From an uncultured Clostridia bacterium (GTDB taxonomy: Bacteria > Bacillota > Clostridia > Oscillospirales > Acutalibacteraceae), in assembly GCA_945787805.1 (NCBI GenBank), contig CALZID010000001.1, positions 62,001-126,000 on the forward strand: 64,000 nucleotides of DNA. The letters are read 5' to 3'. The notes beneath the pieces are model-generated. The model searched no databases and was not told the origin of the DNA. It saw only the letters and a list, made by a program, of their open reading frames with translations. Made by a program: the position numbers and the translations under genes. Shown here piece after piece: positions 53,793 through 62,181 of the stretch (positions are counted from its first letter, which is position 1; each line of letters begins with the position of its first letter).

Positions 53793-55361
53793 TTAATATG
53801 CGAAGGAATAGGAGTATTGTTCTGTAAAGCTAAATTCAGCTTCAACAATTTCATCTTTTTCATAGAATTTACAATCACTCACTCCGTCTATGTTGTATTG
53901 CATTTTAGATAAAAGTCCGTTATTGTTTACAACAAACATTACAGAACAAGGGGAGTAGTATGTTTTAAAATCTTCGACCGTGCTGACATTATCAAACTTA
54001 AATCCGTTTGCAATAGTGTTTACCGAAGCGCTCGGACTTGCTTTACTTGTTTCGGTGGCTTTAAGATTAAATACTATTATGTATCCGCCGCTGCCTTTTG
54101 TAACAGTGTAACTTTCAACATCGCTCTCATTAAGAGCGGCAGAATTGCTCTGTGGCGGAATAAAATCATAAAGCAGTGTATTATCATCTGATATTCCGTT
54201 AGAGAAAGATTTAATTAGCTGACGGTTTCCGTTAGCCCGGTCAAGTGTTTGATTGACTTTCGACTTTGTTATTTCATTGGCACTGTTGATTTTGGTGTCG
54301 GATTTAAAATCTGTCATATCAATATTGATATTTTGTATTACTGTAACAGTAACACTATTTTTATATTGCTTTGTTTTATTGACAGCGCTTATAACAGTGC
54401 TTATTGCGTCTTTTAACGGTATTTCGGGTTTAGCGGTATCAGTTGTATTCGGCGTATCGGAATTGTCAATAAAGTCGCTTTTTTCTTCATTAAACAGATA
54501 TTCAAAATTAAATTCTGAATTTACATTATATTTACTGTCCGTCAATATGATTTCTGTATCGAATTTTTTAGTAATATTCTTTTCTTCAAATAATGTATTG
54601 AATATTTCAATTTGATTTGCACGGATAGATTTAAGTGTATTGGTGAGATTTAGTATAACAGACATTGAATCGTATACGCCATTGATTGAAGAAGCAACTA
54701 CAGATGTGTTACCGGTGGCAAAACCGTTGCACAAGGAATGTAACGCTTTTAGTAATCTGTCGTGCGCATTTCTGAAATCTTCAATTTGATATTCCCGAGG
54801 GTTAAACTCACTGTAATCAAAATTCTTGGCCTTTGCGTAAATGCTTTCAAATTTTGAATAATCACCGTTAGAGTTATATTCAATCAAATGCTTATGCAAA
54901 TCACTTATATATCCATTATTGTAAACGCTGTATATTAAAGCATATAACTCTCGAAATCTCATAAAATTATTCGACTCGGCAAAATAACGCATAAAAGCGA
55001 AGTCTGTATAGTTTTCATTTTCGCTTGTGATAGTAAGTAACGAAGCAATATTCCAAAGCTTTCTGCAAGTTTCTGTATAGTCACTGTTATACTTTGTGAG
55101 AGTGTAGGGTTTTGAAAAATCAACTTTGGCATTTTCCGATATGGCAGTAAACTCTGCAATAAGAACATCTTCAATGTCTTTTTCTATTTTAGAAAGTTTT
55201 TTATCATTTAGTTCTGATATGAATTCATAGCACTCGTTATATTGTTTTTCTGTAAGATACTGTTTAATTCTATCAAGTGATTTATCTGATGATTTGGCAC
55301 AAGCTGTAAACAAAAAAACAATGCAAAGAACCAACGACAATATTTTATTAAAATTTTTCAT
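53793..55361 (-). CDS. large lipoprotein of unknown function
   Basis: The 522-residue product has a lipoprotein signal with lipobox LFTAC (Cys 21), then a mostly alpha-helical, charged N-terminal half (about 25-280) and a second half with AISTVISAVNKTKQYKNSVTVTVIQ and a beta-rich C terminus ending FSFTEQYSYSFAY. I recognise no family. The start at ATG 55361 has GGTGA upstream; an earlier in-frame start (55424) lacks a ribosome site and lies in the terminator region of the neighbouring peptidase. Confidence 0.7.
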   Translation of the reverse strand: MKNFNKILSLVLCIVFLFTACAKSSDKSLDRIKQYLTEKQYNECYEFISELNDKKLSKIEKDIEDVLIAEFTAISENAKVDFSKPYTLTKYNSDYTETCRKLWNIASLLTITSENENYTDFAFMRYFAESNNFMRFRELYALIYSVYNNGYISDLHKHLIEYNSNGDYSKFESIYAKAKNFDYSEFNPREYQIEDFRNAHDRLLKALHSLCNGFATGNTSVVASSINGVYDSMSVILNLTNTLKSIRANQIEIFNTLFEEKNITKKFDTEIILTDSKYNVNSEFNFEYLFNEEKSDFIDNSDTPNTTDTAKPEIPLKDAISTVISAVNKTKQYKNSVTVTVIQNINIDMTDFKSDTKINSANEITKSKVNQTLDRANGNRQLIKSFSNGISDDNTLLYDFIPPQSNSAALNESDVESYTVTKGSGGYIIVFNLKATETSKASPSASVNTIANGFKFDNVSTVEDFKTYYSPCSVMFVVNNNGLLSKMQYNIDGVSDCKFYEKDEIVEAEFSFTEQYSYSFAY

Positions 55362-55427
55362 TTTATCACCAATACGACAATTATTTATCATATTAAATTT
55401 ACCATAAACAATAGTCTGTGTCAAATA

Positions 55428-55456
55428 AAAAGGGGCATGAAAACCATACCCCTTAA
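55428..55456 (-). terminator. terminator after the second M28 peptidase
   Basis: On the minus strand AAGGGGTATG pairs with CATGCCCCTT (55454-55445 and 55439-55430), then TTTTA. Confidence 0.75.
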
Positions 55457-55469
55457 ATTTTAATTGAAA

Positions 55470-56804
55470 TTACTTTTTCTGCGGTCCGTTAAATCCGTTT
55501 TCTTCTTGGAAAGCGGCAATCTTGTCAATAACACTGAGAATAACATCAAAACCTGTTCCGACAGTTTCCGCTTCAAAGCGTTCTGCTTTGTCGTGGAATG
55601 TATGATAATACCAAGTGAGCATTGGATTTTGTGCTGCAAGTGTAACCGACTTAATTCCCGCTCTTGTCATAGGCGTACTGTCACAACCGCCGACAGGATT
55701 ATGAATACAACCATTTGTTTTGCTTTCAATTCCCATTTCTGCAAAAGTATCCTTGAACATTTTTTCAAGGTCGGTATCAAAGCGGCAGCCTTGCCAGTCA
55801 TCTTTAATAACAACTTCAAAATATTCTTTGTCGGCAACAGAGTCAATATTGATGTTCCAAGCGTTTTTAGTCAAGTCATCATTTCTGTGCATGTGCGTAA
55901 AAGCCATTGAGCCGCGAAGACCTGCTTCTTCCGAACCGCAGTTGCAATCAACGATACGGCAGTTTTTAGGCATCTTATCGGGATTTTCTTTGAAATATTT
56001 AATAACTGCATAGCTAAGCGCACAACCGGTTGCATTGTCCATAGCGCCCTTAGATGCTGTTTCTTCGTCAGAGTCATTCCACATTGCTACGAATGAACTG
56101 CCGATAGCGGTAATTACGGGAATAAAGTTTAATAAAACGGCGAAAACATTCATTGAATTTGATGAAACAGCTGTATAAGCCCATTTTGCATTAAACATAA
56201 GACCGCCGTAAATTATAGCCATGGCAACTGAAATCCCAACCATAAGGAATACGCAAACAGCACCGAAGCCAACCTTGCCATAGGTTGTAATAAGACCGTA
56301 AACAGGTTTTTCAGGATACTTTGACGCATTTTCCGAATGCTTCCAGTTCCAGCTTGTATCAGTGTGACCTGAAAGAATTATAGTATAGTCATAGTTGCCG
56401 TCTTCGGGAACTAATTCACCGTAAACATTTTGTGAAATCTTTTGTTTGAAGAACATATCAAACCATTTTTTATAAAGGAAACAGCTTGCAACAAGCCAAA
56501 TAACCATTGCAATACCGATAAATGCCATTGCAAACCATATATGGAAATTATTAAGTGCAAAATATGTAAGAGCACTCAAAATAATACCAACCCAACCGGC
56601 GTAGGGAATTCCGCCAATGCTCGAACGCGGAGAAACACCGAATTCCTCTTTCTTTGCTTTAATGCCGATTTCTTCAAGCTTTGCTCCCATATAATCGGCA
56701 AATTTTCTTTCGCCAACTGAACCGGGAAGGCGAGAGCCGATATTCTCAGCGTCTTTAACTATTTCCCAAGCAGTTTCGCCATATTTTTTGTTTTCATCTT
56801 TCAT
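55470..56804 (-). CDS. second membrane-spanning M28-family zinc metallopeptidase
   Basis: The 444-residue paralogue of the 12.1 kb gene shares its plan: an aminopeptidase-fold with hydrophobic blocks at about 75-110 and 180-250. Likely ligands and catalytic acids are His in LSGHTDTSW, Asp in GAMDNATGC, the Glu pair in GSEEAGLRGS, Asp in INIDSVAD and His in WYYHTFHD. ATG 56804 has GGAGG eight bases upstream; the ATG at 56810 is too close. The substrate is unknown. Similar two-gene families occur in gut Clostridia. Confidence 0.85.
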   Translation of the reverse strand: MKDENKKYGETAWEIVKDAENIGSRLPGSVGERKFADYMGAKLEEIGIKAKKEEFGVSPRSSIGGIPYAGWVGIILSALTYFALNNFHIWFAMAFIGIAMVIWLVASCFLYKKWFDMFFKQKISQNVYGELVPEDGNYDYTIILSGHTDTSWNWKHSENASKYPEKPVYGLITTYGKVGFGAVCVFLMVGISVAMAIIYGGLMFNAKWAYTAVSSNSMNVFAVLLNFIPVITAIGSSFVAMWNDSDEETASKGAMDNATGCALSYAVIKYFKENPDKMPKNCRIVDCNCGSEEAGLRGSMAFTHMHRNDDLTKNAWNINIDSVADKEYFEVVIKDDWQGCRFDTDLEKMFKDTFAEMGIESKTNGCIHNPVGGCDSTPMTRAGIKSVTLAAQNPMLTWYYHTFHDKAERFEAETVGTGFDVILSVIDKIAAFQEENGFNGPQKK

Positions 56805-56920
56805 TTTCATAACCTCCGACTACAAAATAAATACTATATAATAATATTGCATTTTCACAAAAAAATCAAGTAAAAATAACATTTTTATTCAATATTTATA
56901 AATAATTGTATAAAAAACAA

Positions 56921-56956
56921 AAAATAGCAGACAGCATATTTGCCATCTGCTATTTT
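56921..56956 (-). terminator. terminator after tRNA-Pro
   Basis: AAAATAGCAGA (56921-56931) pairs perfectly with TCTGCTATTTT (56946-56956); on the minus strand the T run is the end of the arm plus TTGTTTTTT. Confidence 0.8.
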
Positions 56957-57031
56957 GGTCGGAGTGACAGGACTTGAACCTGCGGCCTCTTGACCCCCAG
57001 TCAAGCGCGCTACCAGCTGCGCCACACCCCG
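56956..57031 (-). tRNA. tRNA-Pro(GGG)
   Basis: A 76-base cloverleaf on the minus strand: acceptor CGGGGTG with CACTCCG, D arm GCGC-AGCTGGTA-GCGC, anticodon arm CTTGA-CTGGGGG-TCAAG with anticodon GGG, T arm GCAGG-TTCAAGT-CCTGT, encoded CCA. GGG reads proline codons. Confidence 0.94.
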
Positions 57032-57049
57032 TAATATTTTTGCCAAATA

Positions 57050-57078
57050 ATAATAACACATAATTTATAGATTTGCAA
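57050..57078 (-). promoter_or_regulatory. promoter of tRNA-Pro
   Basis: On the minus strand TTGCAA (57078-57073) and TATTAT (57055-57050) are 17 bases apart, about 19 bases before the tRNA. Confidence 0.65.
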
Positions 57079-57114
57079 GTACTTTTATTATATTTATCAT
57101 AATTATTATTACTT

Positions 57115-57143
57115 TTGCTTTTTTTAGAAAATTATGATATAAT
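57115..57143 (+). promoter_or_regulatory. promoter of the EEP-family gene
   Basis: TTGCTT (57115-57120) and TATAAT (57138-57143) are separated by 17 bases; a G at 57136 gives a partial extended -10. Confidence 0.65.
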
Positions 57144-57163
57144 TAAATAAAGGAGTGTTACAT

Positions 57164-58072
57164 ATGAAAAAGTCTTTAAAGGTTCTATTGTCCGTCATTT
57201 CAGCATTATTGGTCTTGGCTATCATTTTTTCTGTTTCTTTTTATTGGTATTATCCGCATTATAAAAAAATGAAAAATGAAATTGCAATTCAAGATATATA
57301 TTATGAAAATCAGTTAAAGGTTATGAGCTGCAATGTCCGTTGCATTTCGCCGACAGATTTAGGCAAAAAAAGTTGGTTTTACCGTGCCGACCTTATAATG
57401 AAAAATATTGAAAAAGAACAACCGGGCGTTATCGGCTTTCAAGAAGTCACCAAATGGCATTATTCATATCTTTGCGATACATTAGGTGTTTACGATTCGG
57501 TGATTACATATCGTGACGATTCTTTTAATTCGGAAGGTTGTCCTATTTTTTATCGTTCGGATATTTATACTCTCATTGATAAAGGTTCTTTTTGGTTATC
57601 GGAAACACCGGATGTAATGAGCAAATCTTGGGGTGCGCAGTATAACAGAGTGTGCAGCTATGTTATTCTTAAAGATAATGCCACAGAAACGGAGTTTGTG
57701 GTTTTTAATACCCATTTAAGCCATGTTAGCGATGAAGCCCGTATAAACGGAATCGGGGTGGTTCTTGATAAAATTCAGGAATTCGGTTCGCTCCCCGCAG
57801 TATTGATGGGGGATTTGAATGCAGAGGAAAGTTCCGAAACATACAGAAGTGCAACTGCTGATTTTTTAGATACAAAATATCAAACTGAAAATACTATGAC
57901 AAGCTGTACATATCAGGCGTGGGGCGAACAGCTTGACAGAAATTGCATAGACTATATCTTGATTTCAAAAACCGGATTTATAACTAACTCATATAGAGTA
58001 GTGAATGATACATACGACGGTGTTTATCCAAGCGACCATTTTCCTGTTTCGGTCAGTCTTTCCTTTGAATAA
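57164..58072 (+). CDS. membrane-anchored endonuclease/exonuclease/phosphatase (EEP) family protein
   Basis: The 302-residue protein has one N-terminal membrane helix (about 6-27) and an EEP domain: VMSCNVRCISPTDLGK, FQEVTKWHYS, FNTHLSHVSDEARING, MGDLNAEESSE, CIDYILIS and YPSDHFPVSVSL. The Asn, Glu, Asp, Asn, Asp and His residues of the metal-dependent hydrolase are all present. Family members act on nucleic acids, sphingomyelin or phosphoinositides; this one would work outside the membrane, so a phospholipid or extracellular phosphodiester is plausible but not shown. AGGAG precedes ATG 57164. Confidence 0.88.
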   Translation: MKKSLKVLLSVISALLVLAIIFSVSFYWYYPHYKKMKNEIAIQDIYYENQLKVMSCNVRCISPTDLGKKSWFYRADLIMKNIEKEQPGVIGFQEVTKWHYSYLCDTLGVYDSVITYRDDSFNSEGCPIFYRSDIYTLIDKGSFWLSETPDVMSKSWGAQYNRVCSYVILKDNATETEFVVFNTHLSHVSDEARINGIGVVLDKIQEFGSLPAVLMGDLNAEESSETYRSATADFLDTKYQTENTMTSCTYQAWGEQLDRNCIDYILISKTGFITNSYRVVNDTYDGVYPSDHFPVSVSLSFE

Positions 58073-58078
58073 TATGTT

Positions 58079-58107
58079 TTTAGGGATACCCTTTGGTATC
58101 CCTATTT
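58079..58107. terminator. bidirectional terminator between the EEP gene and the ZIP gene
   Basis: TAGGGATACC (58081-58090) pairs perfectly with GGTATCCCTA (58095-58104), then TTTTTT. Confidence 0.88.
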
Positions 58108-58108
58108 T

Positions 58109-58909
58109 TTATCCCAACATAACATCTAATAGCATCATAACAGCAAATCCTGAAACAATACCCATTGTTGAAAAATATGACTGTGATTTTTGATTTTTCT
58201 GACATTCGGGAATCAGTTCATGTACTGCTACCAAAATCATAGCGCCTGCCGCAAAAGAAAGGGCATAGGGGAGAATTGACTCAACATAAACAGTTGCCAT
58301 TGCACCGATTAGACCTGCTATCGGCTCTACCATACCGGACGCTTGACCTAATAAAAAGCTCTTTTTTCTGGAATATCCTTCACGCCTTAATGGTACGGAA
58401 ACTGCCGCCCCTTCGGGAAAATTCTGCAAGCCTATTCCCACTGCTACCGATATAGCACACAATAAATTTTCTGTAGAAAAATTATTGTGAAGTGCGCCGA
58501 ATGCAACTCCTACCGCTAATCCTTCGGGTATATTGTGCAAAGTGATTGAAAGAACCAACATAATTATTCTTTGAAGCTTTTCGTTGGGCTGAAATTTTTG
58601 ATTGTTTGCTTTTGCTCTTGCGAATGTAACAAATTTATCGGAAATCCACATAAATGTTGCGCCAAACATAAATCCGAATGTAACGACAAAATATGCGGGT
58701 GTATCTAACATAGATTCGGCTCGTTCAATTGCGGGTTGTAATAATGACCAAAAGCTTGCCGCAATCATAACACCTGACGCAAACCCGAGCATAATATTCA
58801 ATGCTTTTTTATTTGGCGTTTTGAAAAAAACTACTGTAGCGGCGCCTAACGCTGTTACAAACCAAGTTCCAACGGTTGCTATCAGAGCCATAATGATATA
58901 ATTATTCAT
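58109..58909 (-). CDS. ZIP-family metal transporter
   Basis: The 266-residue transporter has eight helices and the metal-binding helix motifs HNIPEGLAVGVAFG and NFPEGAAVSVPLRREGYSR, plus VHELIPECQ. These are hallmarks of GufA/ZupT-type ZIP importers of zinc or related divalent metals. ATG 58909 has GGAGGTG upstream; longer in-frame starts reach into the dinB promoter and are rejected. It is divergent from dinB. Confidence 0.92.
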   Translation of the reverse strand: MNNYIIMALIATVGTWFVTALGAATVVFFKTPNKKALNIMLGFASGVMIAASFWSLLQPAIERAESMLDTPAYFVVTFGFMFGATFMWISDKFVTFARAKANNQKFQPNEKLQRIIMLVLSITLHNIPEGLAVGVAFGALHNNFSTENLLCAISVAVGIGLQNFPEGAAVSVPLRREGYSRKKSFLLGQASGMVEPIAGLIGAMATVYVESILPYALSFAAGAMILVAVHELIPECQKNQKSQSYFSTMGIVSGFAVMMLLDVMLG

Positions 58910-58984
58910 ATTGCACCTCCTGTATTCATTATATTTTTTTGATACTAAAAGGTGTATATTTTTTTTCTTTATTTTCAAATTACA

Positions 58985-59013
58985 TTGACAACAGAACAAA
59001 TGTTCGGTATAAT
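58985..59013 (+). promoter_or_regulatory. dinB promoter with embedded LexA (SOS) box
   Basis: TTGACA (58985-58990) and TATAAT (59008-59013) are 17 bases apart. Between them AGAACAAATGTTCG (58993-59006) fits the Gram-positive LexA box CGAAC-N4-GTTCG, with the exact GAAC-N4-GTTC palindrome, so LexA would block the promoter. Confidence 0.9.
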
Positions 59014-59038
59014 ATCATTGATAAACGGAGTGATATTT

Positions 59039-60277
59039 TTGGACAGAATAATTCTTCATTGTGATTTAAATAATTTTTATGCATCTGTTGAATGTGTGAA
59101 AAATCCGAAGCTGCAAGGCAAACCGGTCGCAGTATGCGGTAATCAGGAGGACCGTCACGGCATTGTTTTGGCAAAATCTCAAACAGCAAAATTATGCGGT
59201 GTGAAAACGGGCGACACAGTTTCGGAGGCTCGAAAAAAATGCGGAAATATAATTATTGTAAATACAGATTTTGATGCTTATTATCATTATTCTCAAATAG
59301 TCAAGAAAATTTACGGCCGTTACACCGATTTGATTGAACCTTTCGGTATGGATGAATGTTGGCTTGATGTGAGCGGAAGCACAATTCTGTTTGGTGACGG
59401 TAAAAAAATTGCCGATACAATACGAGAACAGGTTAAAAAAGAAACAGGACTTACCATATCTGTCGGAGTTTCATTTAATAAGATTTTTGCCAAGCTTGGC
59501 AGTGATATGAAAAAACCCGATGCGACAACAGTAATATCCCGTGAAAATTTTAAAGAAAAAATATGGGGGCTTTCAGCTTCGGAGCTTTTATTTGTAGGTA
59601 GGCGCACAACTAAAGCCTTGCAGAAATACGGGGTTTACACAATAGGCGACATTGCCTCTCTTGAACCGTCTTTTATGCGAAGAATTTTAGGTAAAAACGG
59701 GTTTGACCTTTGGCTTTATGCTAACGGAATGGATAATTCTCCCGTATCCCATATAGATACGGCAGTCACAGCGAAAAGTGTCAGCAGGGGAATAACTTGT
59801 GTTCAAAGTTTAATATCCGCAGAAGAAGCGCAACGGGTGATTGCGGAGCTATGTGTAAATGTGTCAAAAGGATTAAGGCTTGAGCATTTGCTTGCCACGG
59901 GCATTCAATTGATAGTCAAAGATGATAATCTTAATATTCAGCAATATTCTTCTGTGTTACAGTTTTCAACGCATAGTGCAAAAGAGATTTTTAATGCGGC
60001 AAGCAGCCTGATAAAAAATCATAAATGGAACAGAAAAATCCGCTCTTTGACAGTGAGAACATATAATCTTATTCCGGAGAATTCCGTTCAGCAATTAACT
60101 ATTGATTATGACATTGAAAAGCACGAAAGAATTGAAAAAGAAGACAGCGCAATAATGCTGATAAAAGGGGAATATGGGAAAAATATAATATTTAACGGCT
60201 GCCGTCTTTTAGGCACAAAAATACCGGCAGGCAAGAGCGAACATTCAACCCTGCCGCCGGCGAGCGCTAATTTTTGA
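59039..60277 (+). CDS. dinB: Y-family DNA polymerase (Pol IV, DinB type)
   Basis: This translesion polymerase copies damaged templates. The 412-residue protein begins DRIILHCDLNNFYASVECV (palm Asp), has the catalytic block PFGMDECWLDVSG, ISVGVSFNKIFAKLGSDMKKPDATTV and a thumb/little-finger part to the end. TTG 59039 has GGAG eight bases upstream and follows the SOS promoter; a longer in-frame start at 58952 lies upstream of that promoter and is rejected. SOS control predicted from the LexA box. It ends one base from the convergent ABC-F gene. Confidence 0.92.
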   Translation: MDRIILHCDLNNFYASVECVKNPKLQGKPVAVCGNQEDRHGIVLAKSQTAKLCGVKTGDTVSEARKKCGNIIIVNTDFDAYYHYSQIVKKIYGRYTDLIEPFGMDECWLDVSGSTILFGDGKKIADTIREQVKKETGLTISVGVSFNKIFAKLGSDMKKPDATTVISRENFKEKIWGLSASELLFVGRRTTKALQKYGVYTIGDIASLEPSFMRRILGKNGFDLWLYANGMDNSPVSHIDTAVTAKSVSRGITCVQSLISAEEAQRVIAELCVNVSKGLRLEHLLATGIQLIVKDDNLNIQQYSSVLQFSTHSAKEIFNAASSLIKNHKWNRKIRSLTVRTYNLIPENSVQQLTIDYDIEKHERIEKEDSAIMLIKGEYGKNIIFNGCRLLGTKIPAGKSEHSTLPPASANF

Positions 60278-62164
60278 TTATGCTAATTCCAACCAGATAT
60301 TTTCAAGTTCTTCTAACTGCGCTTCTTTCTCTTTAATACATTCGAGAATTTCAGAAAGTTTTTGATAATCACTTGAAACATCGGAGTCTTCGCATTGTGC
60401 CCTTAAAGAAATAATATCGTTTTGCAAGGCTTCAATATCTTTTTCAACATTCATAAGCTTTGCCCGTCTTTTGCGGTCTTCTGCCTTGTTCTTTCGAGAT
60501 TCGTTATATGCCGATTGATTAGATGCTTTTTCTTTTACGGCTTCTTTAACAATATCGTTTCCTGAATGAGCTTTATAATAGTCGTAATTTCCGTTAAAAA
60601 TTGTGATTTTATCACTTGACATTTCAATAATTTTATCGGGTACGGAATTCAAAAGATACCTATCGTGAGAAACCATAATTACAGTACCGTCATATTCTCT
60701 CAAAGCCTTGTCCAAAGCCTCTTTTGCCTTATAGTCAAGGTGATTGGTAGGTTCGTCCAAAACCAGCACATTTGAGCGCTCAAAGGCAATAATACAAAGT
60801 GCAACCTTAGCCCTGTTTGCACCGCTCATTTCACGAATTCGCTTAAATACATCTTCACCCTCAATTAAGAAGCGTGCAAGCATACTGCGAATTTCATATT
60901 CTGTTTTTGTGGGAAATTTGCGATGAACAGATTCCAAAACCGTCATATTAAGGTCAAGAGATGATAATTCTTGGTCAAAATATGAAACTTTAACATTCCC
61001 GCCCCAACGGACAATACCTTCGCAAGGCAATTTTTTTAATACGGCTTTCAAAAAAGAAGATTTACCGACACCGTTTTTACCTACAAAAGCAATTTTCTCT
61101 CCGCGAGAAACCGATAAGTCAAAATTTTCAAATAATGTGCGCTTAGCTTCACCTTTACCGACAGAAACCTTAAGTCCTTTACATTCGAGAATAGTTTTAT
61201 GGGGTTCAATGTCAAAAGGAAAAGATATATGTAAATCTTTAACTTGCGGATTAGGTTTAGCGGCAAGCTCCATCTTTTCAAGAGCCTTTACACGAGAGCC
61301 GACGCTGTTTGTACTGCTTGATTTTGCAAGGTTTCGACGAACATAATCTCTTAAATCTTCAATCTCTCGCTGCTGCTTTTCATATTCTTTATTGAGCGTT
61401 TTAACACGCTCTTCTTTTTGCGTCAAAAAAGCAGAATATCCACCCTTATAGCGGACTAATTCGCCGTTTTCAATCTCACATATATCAGAAGCAACCGCAT
61501 CTAAAAAATATCTGTCGTGAGATACAATTATCACAGCGCCCTTATAATTTTTCAAATATTCTTCTAACCAGTTGAGCATTGAAAAATCAAGGTGATTAGT
61601 CGGCTCGTCAAGAATGAGCAAATTAGGATTTTCAACAAGAATTTTTGCAAGAGCAAACCTTGTTTTTTCTCCGCCCGAAAGCACCGAGACAGAAGTGTTC
61701 ATATCGAAGTTACCGAAACCCATACCGTTAAGCACGGTGTTTATTCTGACTTCTGCGTTGTGACCGTCTGCGGCGTTATAAATATTGGTATATTTCTCAT
61801 ATTCGGCAGATAGTTTTTCATATTCTTCTTCGCTTGTCATTGACATTTTTGATGAAATTTCTTCAATCTTTTTTCTCGTTTCAAAAACAAGCTTTAAAGA
61901 GTCTTGAATTTCTTCCTGTAAACTGTTTGAAGTATTCAGCGCTTCGTTTTGTTTCAAATAACCGATTCTTAAATCGTTTTTCGTAGATAAAGTGCCTTCA
62001 TCATAGGGCAGAGCACCTGAAATAATGTTGAGCAGGGTGGATTTTCCCACACCGTTAATCCCCAAAAGACCTATTCTGTCTTTATCGTTAACAGATAGAG
62101 TAATATCTTTTAATATGCTTTTGTCAAGAAAACTTTTTGAAATATTGTTAAGTGATACAAGCAT
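60278..62164 (-). CDS. ABC-F family ATPase
   Basis: The 628-residue protein has two ABC ATPase domains with no membrane part, joined by the linker expected of ABC-F factors that act on the ribosome, some giving antibiotic resistance. Domain 1: LLGINGVGKSTLLNI, LSGGEKTRFALAK, LILDEPTNHLD. Domain 2: FVGKNGVGKSSFLKA, MSGANRAKVALCI, LVLDEPTNHLD. A coiled-coil C-terminal domain follows (about 540-628). The second signature, MSGANRAK, departs from the usual LSGGExxR. AAAGGA precedes the ATG. Confidence 0.9.
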   Translation of the reverse strand: MLVSLNNISKSFLDKSILKDITLSVNDKDRIGLLGINGVGKSTLLNIISGALPYDEGTLSTKNDLRIGYLKQNEALNTSNSLQEEIQDSLKLVFETRKKIEEISSKMSMTSEEEYEKLSAEYEKYTNIYNAADGHNAEVRINTVLNGMGFGNFDMNTSVSVLSGGEKTRFALAKILVENPNLLILDEPTNHLDFSMLNWLEEYLKNYKGAVIIVSHDRYFLDAVASDICEIENGELVRYKGGYSAFLTQKEERVKTLNKEYEKQQREIEDLRDYVRRNLAKSSSTNSVGSRVKALEKMELAAKPNPQVKDLHISFPFDIEPHKTILECKGLKVSVGKGEAKRTLFENFDLSVSRGEKIAFVGKNGVGKSSFLKAVLKKLPCEGIVRWGGNVKVSYFDQELSSLDLNMTVLESVHRKFPTKTEYEIRSMLARFLIEGEDVFKRIREMSGANRAKVALCIIAFERSNVLVLDEPTNHLDYKAKEALDKALREYDGTVIMVSHDRYLLNSVPDKIIEMSSDKITIFNGNYDYYKAHSGNDIVKEAVKEKASNQSAYNESRKNKAEDRKRRAKLMNVEKDIEALQNDIISLRAQCEDSDVSSDYQKLSEILECIKEKEAQLEELENIWLELA

Positions 62165-62181
62165 AATAATTTTCCTTTATA

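Noticed and set aside
60210-60268. GGCAGG/CCTGCC hairpin in the last codons of dinB as a terminator
   Set aside because: It lies within the coding region with a long loop and a weak T run; not convincing.
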